From: DASQDT01 sp036380435
GTDB lineage: Bacteria; Acidobacteriota; Blastocatellia; Pyrinomonadales; Pyrinomonadaceae
DNA length: 23,188 bases
Direction of reading: 5' to 3'
Assembly (NCBI GenBank): GCA_036380435.1
Contig: DASVES010000437.1
Location: forward strand, 1 to 23,188
Positions 1-7,534 of the stretch are shown piece after piece. Position 1 is the first letter of the stretch, and every line of letters starts with the position of its first letter. Below the pieces are notes generated by a model that saw only the letters and a list, made by a program, of their open reading frames with translations, made no database searches and was not told the origin of the DNA. The position numbers and the translations under genes are program-made.

Positions 1-1
1 G

Positions 2-139
2 AACCTCGCGGTCGAAGAACTGGTTCGCATGCGCGACCACGGCGTCACGGCCTCCTTCGTCCGCCGCGTCAAGGACGAGCGCGGCGCCGCCCCGGCGGTC
101 GATGAGCTGATCCGCATCAAGAACCGCGGCTCATACTGA
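2..139 (+). CDS. C-terminal fragment of a protein with LxxMRxHGVT-type repeats
   Basis: The window opens inside this gene. The only sensible frame starts at base 2 and ends with TGA at 137-139, giving 45 residues. Two related units are visible: one with EELVRMRDHGVTASFVRRVK, and a second, truncated one with DELIRIKNRG. This kind of roughly 20-residue repeat (hydrophobic, basic, then GVT and F[VI]R) is familiar from the C-terminal tails of M56/BlaR1-like metallopeptidases and related proteins of Acidobacteriota, but the catalytic part lies outside the window. The assignment is therefore only to the repeat type. The gene is on the opposite strand to the arginine cluster and converges with argB. 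No RBS or start can be judged. Confidence 0.55.
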   Translation, partial: NLAVEELVRMRDHGVTASFVRRVKDERGAAPAVDELIRIKNRGSY

Positions 140-181
140 GGATTGTTCGCCAATGAGCGTGAAACAATTTCGCGCTTCAAC

Positions 182-392
182 AGCCCCGTCAGGGGCGGCA
201 GAATGTAGCCCACGGCGTGAGCCGTGGGCGATGGCAATAAAAACAACGGAAGCCCCGGAGGGGCGGAAGAATCTCAACGAGCAACATGCTCGGGCTTGAG
301 ATTCTTCCGCCCCTCCGGGGCTTTATCGATTTTGTTCCGCGTTCACCCCGGTCTTGCGACCGGGGCTACAATCTTTCACCCCTGACGGGGCT
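182..392. repeat. Nested palindromic intergenic element between the repeat-protein gene and argB
   Basis: Several inverted repeats are stacked inside one another. The outer arms are 182-195 and 379-392 (14 bp perfect, AGCCCCGTCAGGGG and its complement), and similarity between the arms continues inward. 208-229 is a hairpin with 9-bp arms (GCCCACGGC). The central module has 27-bp perfect arms at 251-277 and 296-322, with a further 6-bp stem inside (278-283 with 287-292). 346-367 carries a CCCCGGTC/GACCGGGG hairpin. The region separates two convergent genes and could stop transcription from both sides. Modules of this type (AGCCCCGNNGGGGCGG plus AGAATGTAGCCC) are common dispersed extragenic repeats in Acidobacteriota and Planctomycetes. 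The comparison is from memory. Confidence 0.8.
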
Positions 393-402
393 TGTCTCTT
401 CA

Positions 403-1290
403 TTACGCCACGATCATCGTTCCCGTGCCCTCGTCGGTGAAGACTTCGGCGAGGAGGGCGTTGCGGGCGGAGCCGCTGATGACGTGTGTGCTGCGGACGC
501 CGCGGCCGAGGAGGGCGGCGATGGACTGGAGTTTGGGAATCATGCCGCCGGTGGCGACGCGGTCGCGGACGAGCGCGAGCAGTTCCGCGGCTGTTGCGCT
601 AGAGAGCTTCGACGCGGGGTCGCCGGGGCGCAGGTAGATGCCGTCCACGTCGCTCAGGAGGATGAGCTTTTCGGCCTGGAGGCCGGCGGCGATCTCGGCG
701 GCCACGGTGTCGGCGTTGATGTTGAAGACGCGCCCCTCGGGGTCGGCGCCGAGCGAAGAGATGACGGGCAGGTAGCCGCTGTCGAGGAGGATGCCGAGCA
801 AGCGGACGTTCGTCTCGACCACGTCGCCGACGTGCCCGAAGTCCACTTGCTCGCTCTCGCCTGTCTCCCGGTTGAGCACATCGCGCGGGGGCCGCCGCAC
901 GGCGTGGATGATGTCGGCGTCCACGCCTGAGAGGCCGACGGCGTCGATGCCGCGCCGGCGCAGCGCCGCGAGGATGTCGATGTTAATCTTGCCGGCGAAA
1001 ATCATCTTCGCCATGTCGAGCGTGGCGTCGTCCGTCACGCGCCGGCCTTCGATGATCGTCTGCTCGACGCCCAGCGCCGCGGCCAGCGCCGACAACTGTT
1101 TGCCGCCGCCGTGCACCACGCACACGCGGATGCCCACCTGATGGATCAGCGCCAGCTCCTCGACCAGACTGGCGAGGTTCTCGCGACCCTCCGTCACCTT
1201 CCCCGACAACTTCACGACGAAGGTCTTGCCCTTGAACCGCTGGATGTACGGCAGGGCCTCGCGCAACAGATCGAGTCGCTGCTGGCTCAT
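403..1290 (-). CDS. argB: Acetylglutamate kinase (N-acyl-glutamate kinase)
   Basis: Phosphorylates the gamma-carboxyl of N-acylglutamate with ATP, the second step of arginine synthesis, in the cytoplasm. The 295-residue length fits the family. The amino acid kinase fold is visible: VVKLSGK (Lys27) near the N-terminus, the glycine-rich VVHGGGKQ at about 58-65, GRRVTDDAT at about 82-90, NINADT near 192-197, and a C-terminal GTGTMIVA. ATG at 1290 is preceded by GGAG with suitable spacing. It is the last gene of the minus-strand arginine block, with a hairpin element separating it from argF'. Two motif details differ from the usual form: Lys follows HGGG, where Pro is common, and GRRVTD replaces the frequent GLRVTD. 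As I recall, the latter is also seen in Bacteroidetes enzymes of the acyl-ornithine pathway. The kinase assignment is firm. Whether the natural substrate is acetyl- or succinyl-glutamate is not settled by sequence. Confidence 0.95.
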   Translation of the reverse strand: MSQQRLDLLREALPYIQRFKGKTFVVKLSGKVTEGRENLASLVEELALIHQVGIRVCVVHGGGKQLSALAAALGVEQTIIEGRRVTDDATLDMAKMIFAGKINIDILAALRRRGIDAVGLSGVDADIIHAVRRPPRDVLNRETGESEQVDFGHVGDVVETNVRLLGILLDSGYLPVISSLGADPEGRVFNINADTVAAEIAAGLQAEKLILLSDVDGIYLRPGDPASKLSSATAAELLALVRDRVATGGMIPKLQSIAALLGRGVRSTHVISGSARNALLAEVFTDEGTGTMIVA

Positions 1291-1301
1291 TTCTTCTCCA
1301 G

Positions 1302-1378
1302 GTGATAAGTGATGAGTGATAAGTGATAAGAAAGAGAAAGCAGGTTTTTCTTATCACTCATCACCCATCACTTATCAC
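1302..1378. repeat. Tandem-heptamer hairpin element (GTGATAA type)
   Basis: The left arm 1302-1330 is four head-to-tail heptamers of the GTGATAA/GTGATGA type plus one base. The right arm 1350-1378 is their inverted copy, with about two mismatches over 29 bases. The 19-base loop is purine-rich and ends in a T5 run. It lies between argB and argF', and the last codons and stop of argF' (1361-1363) fall inside the right arm. Confidence 0.85.
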
Positions 1379-2365
1379 TGCTTTCATGATTGCCTTCTGG
1401 ACGTGCAAACGGTTCTCGGCTTCGTCGATGACGACGGAGGCGGGCGAGTCGATGACGGCGTCGGTGACGATGCAGTTGCGTCGGACGGGGAGGCAGTGCA
1501 TGAAGACGGCGCTGTCGGTGCGTTCCATCTTCGCCTCGTCCACGATCCACTCGCCGCGATATTTGGCGCGCTCCTCGATGTCGTCCTGCGGCTCGCCGTA
1601 GAACTGCCGGCTGCCCCAGCTCTTCGCGTAGACGACCTGCGCGCCGTCGAACGCCTCCTCCACGTCGTCCGTGACGCGGACGCGCGCGCCCGCGTCGAAG
1701 GCGCGGCCGTTGATCTCGCGGATTAAATCTTCGTCGAGTTCATAGCCGGGCGGGTGGGCGATGGTCAGGTCGTGGCCCATCTGCGCGGCCGCGAGCGCGA
1801 AGCTGTTGGGGACGGCCATCGGCAGCGGCTTCGGGTGCCACGCCCACGTCAGAAGCACGCGCTTGCGCCCCTCGCCCAGTTTCTCGCGCACCGTCAGCAT
1901 GTCGGCCAACGACTGACACGGGTGATGCATGGCCGACTCTAAATTCACGACGGGCACTTCCGAATATTTCGCGAAGGCGGCGAGCACGGGGTCGCGGCGC
2001 TCCTCGGCCCAGTCCTTCATCGCCGCGAAGGTGCGGACGCCGATCATCGAGACGTAGCGGCCGAGCACGCGGACGAACTCGGCGACGTGCTCGGTCTTGT
2101 CGCCGTCCATCACGGCGCCCTCGCGGTGCTCCAGCGTCCACGCCGTCCCGCCCGGCTCCAACACGACCGCGTGGCCCCCGAGTTCATAGGCCCCGACCTG
2201 CATCGAGGCGCGCGTCCGCAAAGAAGGGTTGAAGAAGACGAGCGCGACCGAGCGGCCCGCGAGCGGCTGCGACGTGTCTTCGCCGCGCTTGAAGCGGAGC
2301 GCACCGTCAAGCAGAGCCTCAAGCTCGTCGCGTGTCAGGTCGCCGGTAGATAGAAAATTCTTCAT
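1361..2365 (-). CDS. argF': N-acyl-L-ornithine carbamoyltransferase (AOTCase/SOTCase family)
   Basis: Transfers the carbamoyl group to an N-acylated ornithine, giving N-acyl-citrulline, in place of classical OTCase. Evidence: FFNPSLRTRAS (44-54) where OTCases have STRTR, the acyl-ornithine loop with Trp76 and DGDKTEH (87-93), TWAWHPKPLPMAVPNSFA, HCLPVRRN where OTCases have HCLP-A, and a C-terminal ENRLHVQKAIM whose Lys corresponds to the carboxylated lysine of the Xanthomonas enzyme. Numbering is from the ATG at 2365, which matches the MK-FL-T-D start of known family members. A longer frame from 2407 adds 14 residues encoded by an intergenic repeat and is less likely. No clear Shine-Dalgarno is seen at either start. 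Position 91 is Thr, where by recalled alignment the Xanthomonas acetyl enzyme has Glu92 and the Bacteroides succinyl enzyme Pro90, so the acyl group is uncertain. The C-terminal VISDG and stop are encoded by a hairpin repeat. Confidence 0.9.
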   Translation of the reverse strand: MKNFLSTGDLTRDELEALLDGALRFKRGEDTSQPLAGRSVALVFFNPSLRTRASMQVGAYELGGHAVVLEPGGTAWTLEHREGAVMDGDKTEHVAEFVRVLGRYVSMIGVRTFAAMKDWAEERRDPVLAAFAKYSEVPVVNLESAMHHPCQSLADMLTVREKLGEGRKRVLLTWAWHPKPLPMAVPNSFALAAAQMGHDLTIAHPPGYELDEDLIREINGRAFDAGARVRVTDDVEEAFDGAQVVYAKSWGSRQFYGEPQDDIEERAKYRGEWIVDEAKMERTDSAVFMHCLPVRRNCIVTDAVIDSPASVVIDEAENRLHVQKAIMKAVISDG

Positions 2366-2369
2366 TGTT

Positions 2370-2463
2370 TGTAGGGGCAGAGCTTGTCCCTGCCCGTTGA
2401 TACTCATTGATATTCAAGCTGCGCTTCCACGGACACGGGCCGCGGACAAGCCCTGCCCCTACA
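2370..2463. repeat. Inverted repeat of TGTAGGGGCAGRGCTTGTCC type
   Basis: Arms 2370-2389 and 2444-2463 are complementary over 20 bases with one mismatch. The 54-base interior has no gene that I can support. The element fills the argD-argF' gap, and the argD stop codon (2459-2461) lies within its right arm. GTAGGGGC-type palindromes are a common intergenic repeat class in several phyla. Confidence 0.8.
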
Positions 2464-3655
2464 GGTTTATCGCCTCGTTCAATGCATCGACGAATAGGTC
2501 GGCCTCTTCAACCGTGAGGCAGAGCGGCGGCAGGAGCCGGAGCACGCGCGGGTCGCTCGACGTGCCGGTGATGATGCGGCGTTCGAGCAGCGCCTTCTGC
2601 ACCTGCGCGGCCGACGGCTCGCGGAACTCGACGCCGAGCAGAAGCCCGCGCCCCCTCAAGCCAGAGACCTGCGCGACGCCCGCGAGACGCTCGCGCAGAT
2701 GTCGCTCGACGCGCTTCACGTTTTCGAGCATCCCGTCGGCCTCAATCGCTTCGAGCGTCGCCGCGACGGCCGCCATCGCCAGCATCCCCCCGCCGAACGT
2801 CGTGCCGAGGTCGTTCTCCTTGATGCCAGCGGCGATCTCATCAGTCACCACACAGGCCCCGACGGGGACGCCGCTGCCGAGCGCCTTCGCGAGCGTCAAC
2901 ACATCCGGCACAACGCCGCCCGCCGCCTCGCTCCCCGCGAAGAACCACTCGCCCGTGCGGCCCACACCCGTCTGCACCTCGTCGAAGATGAGCACGATGC
3001 CGCGCTCGTCGCACAGCCGCCGGAGCGCGCGAAAAAACTCCGGCGCGGCCGTCCGCACCCCGGCCATCGACTGTATCGGCTCAAGCATCACGGCCGCCAC
3101 AGTCGCATCCGCCACCGCCGCCACCGCCTCGATTTCGCCGAACTCCGCGCACACGTGGCCGGGCACCACGGGCCGCCCGAGTTCGCGATACTTACCCAAA
3201 AACGTCGCGCTGATCGAGTCGGCCGTGCGCCCGTGGAAGCCGCCCGTGAAGGTGACGACGCCCTCGCGGCCGGTCTTCATGCGCGCCATCCGCATCGCGT
3301 TCTCATTGGCCTCCGTGCCCGAGTTGCAGAAGAAGACCTTGCCGAGCGCCGCCGGCGCGCACGCGGCGAGTTTCTGGGCGGCGGCGGCGCGCACGCCCGA
3401 GTGGACGACGTTCGAGTAGAACAGAAGCGCTTCCGCCTGCTCTTTAATGGCCGCGACGACGCGCGGGTGACAATGGCCGACGCCCGCGACCGCGTGCCCC
3501 CCGTAGAGGTCGAGATAACGCACGCCGTCCGAAGTCTCCACCCACGACCCGCGCCCGCGCTCGACCGCGAAGGGAAACTTCTTGTACGTCGCGAGCTGAA
3601 ACTCTTCCTCGCGCGCCGCGATGTCGTCGAATATTGAAATCGTCTGTGTCATCAT
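2459..3655 (-). CDS. argD: Acetylornithine (N-acyl-ornithine) aminotransferase
   Basis: A class III PLP aminotransferase that converts N-acylglutamate semialdehyde to N-acylornithine with glutamate as amino donor. The 398 residues match the family. Visible landmarks are NSGTEAN (121-127, phosphate-binding), FHGRT (140-144), FDEVQTG (224-230, with the cofactor-contacting Asp225), and the Schiff-base Lys257 in TLAKALGSGVPVGA, followed by GTTFGG. The segment LEPIQSMAGV near 191-200 departs from the more usual EPIQGEGG. The start codon is ATG at 3655 or the adjacent ATG at 3652, with only a weak purine tract upstream. It lies between argC and argF', with hairpin repeats on both sides. The GabT/BioA-type aminotransferase alternative is made unlikely by the surrounding arginine genes. 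Confidence 0.93.
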   Translation of the reverse strand: MMTQTISIFDDIAAREEEFQLATYKKFPFAVERGRGSWVETSDGVRYLDLYGGHAVAGVGHCHPRVVAAIKEQAEALLFYSNVVHSGVRAAAAQKLAACAPAALGKVFFCNSGTEANENAMRMARMKTGREGVVTFTGGFHGRTADSISATFLGKYRELGRPVVPGHVCAEFGEIEAVAAVADATVAAVMLEPIQSMAGVRTAAPEFFRALRRLCDERGIVLIFDEVQTGVGRTGEWFFAGSEAAGGVVPDVLTLAKALGSGVPVGACVVTDEIAAGIKENDLGTTFGGGMLAMAAVAATLEAIEADGMLENVKRVERHLRERLAGVAQVSGLRGRGLLLGVEFREPSAAQVQKALLERRIITGTSSDPRVLRLLPPLCLTVEEADLFVDALNEAINL

Positions 3656-3663
3656 CTTTTTCG

Positions 3664-3756
3664 AGTAAGCAGTGAGCAGTGAGCAGTGAGCAGTTTAAAG
3701 AACCGCCAGCGGCAGAAGTTTTTTAACTGCTCACTGCTCACTGCTCACTGCTTACT
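3664..3756. repeat. Tandem-heptamer hairpin element with perfect 32-bp arms (AGTGAGC type)
   Basis: The left arm 3664-3695 is AGTAAGC followed by three AGTGAGC units and AGTT. The right arm 3725-3756 is the exact reverse complement over all 32 bases. The 29-base loop ends in a run of T. It occupies almost the whole argC-argD gap, ending four bases from the argC stop. Its loop resembles, in inverted orientation, the loop of the element at 6149-6233. Confidence 0.9.
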
Positions 3757-3760
3757 GTCT

Positions 3761-4789
3761 TCAAGGATTCCCGCCGGCGAACATCAGCCCCGTTTTCTCG
3801 TCGAGGCCGAACATCAGGTTCATGTTCTGGATGGCCTGGCCGGCGGCGCCTTTGACGAGGTTGTCGATGGCGGAGAAGACGGCGAGCTGCCGGCCGCGTG
3901 CGGCAAAGCCGATGTCGCAGAAGTTCGTCGTCTTCACCCAGTTGATGTCGGGCGAGCCGGAGACGAGGCGGACGAAGAAGCTTCCGCGATAGTAGTCCGC
4001 GTAGAGGTCGCGCGCCGCGTCGGCCGTTAGCTCCTCCTTCGTCTCGACGTAGATCGAAGCGAAGATGCCGCGCGCGACCGGCAGCGAGTGGGTCATAAAG
4101 ATAAACTCGTTCGTCCAATCGCCCACCCGCCGCAAAGTCTGTTCGATCTCGGGGACGTGCTGGTGCGCGAAGGGCTTGTAGGCGTAGAAGGAGTTCATGC
4201 GCTGCGGGTGGTGCGTGTTGGCGGCGGGCTTCGCGCCTGACCCCGAAGAGCCGGTCTTGGCGTCCACGACGACGCGCCCCGTGGCGAGATTATGCGCGGC
4301 GAGCGGCGCGAGGCCGAGGAGCGTGGCGGTGGCGAAACAGCCGGGGTTGCTGACGAGCCGCGCTGTTTTGATGGCCTCACGGTTGACTTCTGTCAGGCCG
4401 TAGACGAACTCCGTCTGCAACTCCATCGACGTGTGCTCGCGGCCGTAGTGGCTGGCGAACTCTCCGGCGTCCGAAAGACGGTAGTCGCCGGAGAGGTCGA
4501 TGACTCGCACGTCCGCCGGGAGACGCGGCGCAAGATCGAGCGCGTGACCGTGCGGCAGCGCGAGGAAGACGCAGTCGAGGTCGCGAAGTTGCTCCACGTC
4601 TTCGGCCGCGCGCTCGAAACGCAGATCGGTCAGGCCGTAAAGATTTTTATGAACCTCGGCGACCGATTTGCCCGCGTGCTCGTTGGCCGTCACGAACGCG
4701 ACTTCGGCGTGCGGGTGAAAAAGCAGGATGCGCAGGAGTTCCGCCCCGCCGTAGCCCGAGCCGCCGAAGATGCCCACTCTGATCTTCAT
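3761..4789 (-). CDS. argC: N-acetyl-gamma-glutamyl-phosphate reductase
   Basis: NADPH-dependent reduction of N-acylglutamyl phosphate to the semialdehyde. The N-terminus has the Rossmann motif GIFGGSGYGGAELLR (6-20). The catalytic cysteine is Cys151 in SNPGCFATA. GSSGSGAKP and the HQHVPEI motif further on are typical, and the 342 residues fit the family. I chose ATG 4789 because GTGAGGGA sits just upstream; a start at 4807 would add six residues. This gene, argD, argF' and argB run in one direction with gaps of about 75-105 bases filled by palindromes, suggesting one transcription unit. The gene upstream on the same strand (5042-6127) is separated from it by an oppositely oriented small gene, so argC may have its own promoter, although I see no convincing one. 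Confidence 0.95.
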   Translation of the reverse strand: MKIRVGIFGGSGYGGAELLRILLFHPHAEVAFVTANEHAGKSVAEVHKNLYGLTDLRFERAAEDVEQLRDLDCVFLALPHGHALDLAPRLPADVRVIDLSGDYRLSDAGEFASHYGREHTSMELQTEFVYGLTEVNREAIKTARLVSNPGCFATATLLGLAPLAAHNLATGRVVVDAKTGSSGSGAKPAANTHHPQRMNSFYAYKPFAHQHVPEIEQTLRRVGDWTNEFIFMTHSLPVARGIFASIYVETKEELTADAARDLYADYYRGSFFVRLVSGSPDINWVKTTNFCDIGFAARGRQLAVFSAIDNLVKGAAGQAIQNMNLMFGLDEKTGLMFAGGNP

Positions 4790-4890
4790 TTCCCTCACCC
4801 CGAACATTTACCCGCGCTCGGGCGTAAACAATCTTGACTCAACACGCCGCAGCGGTCGGCCCTTTTCAACCACCGGGAGATTACACGGAA

Positions 4891-5034
4891 ATGCGTAGAC
4901 AAGTCGGATTCCCCTTCCTCGCCCTCGGCATCGCCCTCGTCGCCATCGGCATCAGCTCTAACAGAACTTTCATGTACGCCGGCATCGCCTTCCTCATCAT
5001 CAGTATCGTCACCCTCGTCCGCGGCCGGCGTTAG
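4891..5034 (+). CDS. Small two-helix membrane protein, unknown function
   Basis: I do not recognise this gene. From ATG 4891 it encodes 47 residues. It begins MRRQVGFP, has a first hydrophobic segment (about 8-21, LALGIALVAIGIS), a short polar turn (SNRTF), a second hydrophobic segment (about 27-42) and a basic VRGRR tail. This suggests a helical hairpin with both ends on the positive, cytoplasmic side. A TTG at 4834 would add 19 non-hydrophobic residues. GGGAG upstream of the ATG, with rather long spacing, favours the shorter form. It lies alone on the plus strand inside the minus-strand arginine cluster, diverging from argC and converging within eight bases on the NTPase gene. Coding status rests on the clean two-helix pattern only. 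Confidence 0.6.
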   Translation: MRRQVGFPFLALGIALVAIGISSNRTFMYAGIAFLIISIVTLVRGRR

Positions 5035-5041
5035 ACGCCGC

Positions 5042-6127
5042 TCACGCGTAGACGCGCGCCGGCGCCGCCTCGACCTTCTGACGGATCAATTCGAAGAGAC
5101 GACCACCGTTGCGTTTGGCGTTGGCCGCGGGCACGCCGAACTCGCGCTCGATATAGTCCTCACCCATCTGCGAGTCTGTCACCGACCCGGCGATTAAGTC
5201 CACGCGCACGCCGCGCCGGCGCAGAAGCTCGACGCCGCCCCACGCGCCCACGTAGTCCGACGCGCAGAAGACGAGCGCGGCCGTCGCCTCGCGCAACTCC
5301 GCGTCGTCGAAGATGGAATCGACCGAGTAACCGCCCAGAATTCCGTCGCCCAACTCGACGACGATCATGTCGGGCGCCGACTCGTTGAGGCGCGCGATGA
5401 CGGCCTTCGCCACGGGCGCGAGGTCGCCGACGCCGACGGTCGAAGGCAGCCCCGCGTCGAGGAAGCTGGCGGTGGCGACGGCCCCGTGGTCGGCCATGTT
5501 GAGCGTGTCGCGCAGACAGGCCACACCCGAGAGCTTGGCCGCCGCCACGCGCATCCCTGCGCGCGTCGCTTGCTTGACGATCTCGGCGGCCGCAAAAGTC
5601 TTCCCCGAGTTCATGCACGCGCCCGCCACGACGACAAGCGGCGCCGTCTCACCCAAATGTGCGCGCAGGGGCAGCGCCGCGTCGGCGATGTTCGCGACGC
5701 GCGAGTCATCGTCGTAGACCAGTCCGATGACGCTCAAGCGAATCGCGTCGCTCAAAGCGGAATGGTGTCCCGTGCAGCGACCGACGACGCCGCCCATGTT
5801 CAAAAGATGCAGCTCGTCGCCTTCGCCCACGGTCTCCGGCACGTCGCCCACGAAGCCCTTGAGCGCGCGGCGGCTGCCGAGCACGCCGACGAGCACGTCG
5901 CCCGGGTTGATCTTCGCCAGCCGGCCCGACGGCAACTCAAGCTGATTGTAGGTCGCGCTGTCCGTAAGCGCGCGCACCACGACCACGTCGCCCACACGCG
6001 CCGCGCGGCGCTCGCCGATCACGGCCAGCGTCTTCCCCAGCCCGAGGTTCGACACGGCCGACCCCATCTTGTCGGCCTCGACGACCGTCACCTTCGTGCC
6101 CAGCGTCTCTTCAAATGCGTTCGACAT
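5042..6127 (-). CDS. P-loop NTPase-like protein of the arginine cluster (dethiobiotin synthetase/DUF1611-like)
   Basis: Function unknown. It encodes 361 residues. The first ~140 residues look like a beta-rich domain with repeated GD-V and G-L/V-G turns (VGDVVVVRAL, NPGDVLVGVLGS, LLNMGGVVGRCTG). The second part starts with VVVAGACMNSGKT (165-177). This is the G-x5-GKT P-loop of the dethiobiotin synthetase/CobQ/MobB group and has the same spacing as the DUF1611 motif GTD-xxx-GK. It is followed by AAAKLSGVACLRDTLNMADHG, and then by a Walker-B-like MIVVELGDGILGG. The start is supported by GGAGGT four bases before ATG, the best Shine-Dalgarno in the cluster. It sits between argG and argC on the same strand. 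Known DUF1611 enzymes include DgcN, a D-glutamate N-acetyltransferase, which makes a role in glutamate acylation thinkable. Metal or cofactor handling is an alternative. Membership of DUF1611 itself is not proven by eye. Confidence 0.85.
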   Translation of the reverse strand: MSNAFEETLGTKVTVVEADKMGSAVSNLGLGKTLAVIGERRAARVGDVVVVRALTDSATYNQLELPSGRLAKINPGDVLVGVLGSRRALKGFVGDVPETVGEGDELHLLNMGGVVGRCTGHHSALSDAIRLSVIGLVYDDDSRVANIADAALPLRAHLGETAPLVVVAGACMNSGKTFAAAEIVKQATRAGMRVAAAKLSGVACLRDTLNMADHGAVATASFLDAGLPSTVGVGDLAPVAKAVIARLNESAPDMIVVELGDGILGGYSVDSIFDDAELREATAALVFCASDYVGAWGGVELLRRRGVRVDLIAGSVTDSQMGEDYIEREFGVPAANAKRNGGRLFELIRQKVEAAPARVYA

Positions 6128-6148
6128 CTTTACCTCCGGTAAGTGTGT

Positions 6149-6222
6149 AGTAAGCAGTAAGCAGTGAGCAGTGAGCAGTTAAAACTTTCTGCCCCTCGCG
6201 GCTCTTTTTTACCGCTCACTGC

Positions 6223-6233
<11 letters not shown>
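6149..6233. repeat. Tandem-heptamer hairpin element (AGTAAGC/AGTGAGC type)
   Basis: The left arm 6149-6180 has two AGTAAGC and two AGTGAGC units plus AGTT. The right arm, about 6211-6233, is an inverted copy with three units and one mismatch near the loop. The loop is GC-rich, flanked by A4 and T6. It separates argG from the P-loop NTPase gene. The argG stop codon (6223-6225) and its last residues are inside the right arm. Confidence 0.85.
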
Positions 6234-7434
<1,201 letters not shown>

Positions 7435-7444
7435 TCTTTAGTAG

Positions 7445-7534
7445 GGAGTCAGAAGTCAGAAGTCAGGAGTCAGAATAAAAACCGTCCGTCCGCTTTCTTC
7501 ATTCTGACTACTGACTTCAGACTCCCGACTCCTG
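7445..7534. repeat. Tandem-heptamer hairpin element (GGAGTCA/GAAGTCA type)
   Basis: The left arm 7445-7476 is GGAGTCA, GAAGTCA, GAAGTCA, GGAGTCA, GAAT. The right arm 7501-7534 is an imperfect inverted copy with a few substitutions and two extra bases. The 24-base loop starts A5 and holds CCGTCCGTCCG. It fills the argR-argG gap and abuts the argR stop codon at 7535-7537. Confidence 0.85.

Noticed and set aside
1361..2365. Classical ornithine carbamoyltransferase
   Set aside because: FNPSLRTR replaces STRTR and HCLPVRRN replaces HCLPA, both marks of the acyl-ornithine branch.
2229..3419. Open frame of 396 codons opposite argF' and argD
   Set aside because: It spans two genes and the gap between them on the other strand and is Ser/Arg/Pro-rich without any fold pattern.
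7445..7534. CRISPR-like array
   Set aside because: The units are only seven bases, directly adjacent and mirrored about a loop. There are no spacers and no cas genes.
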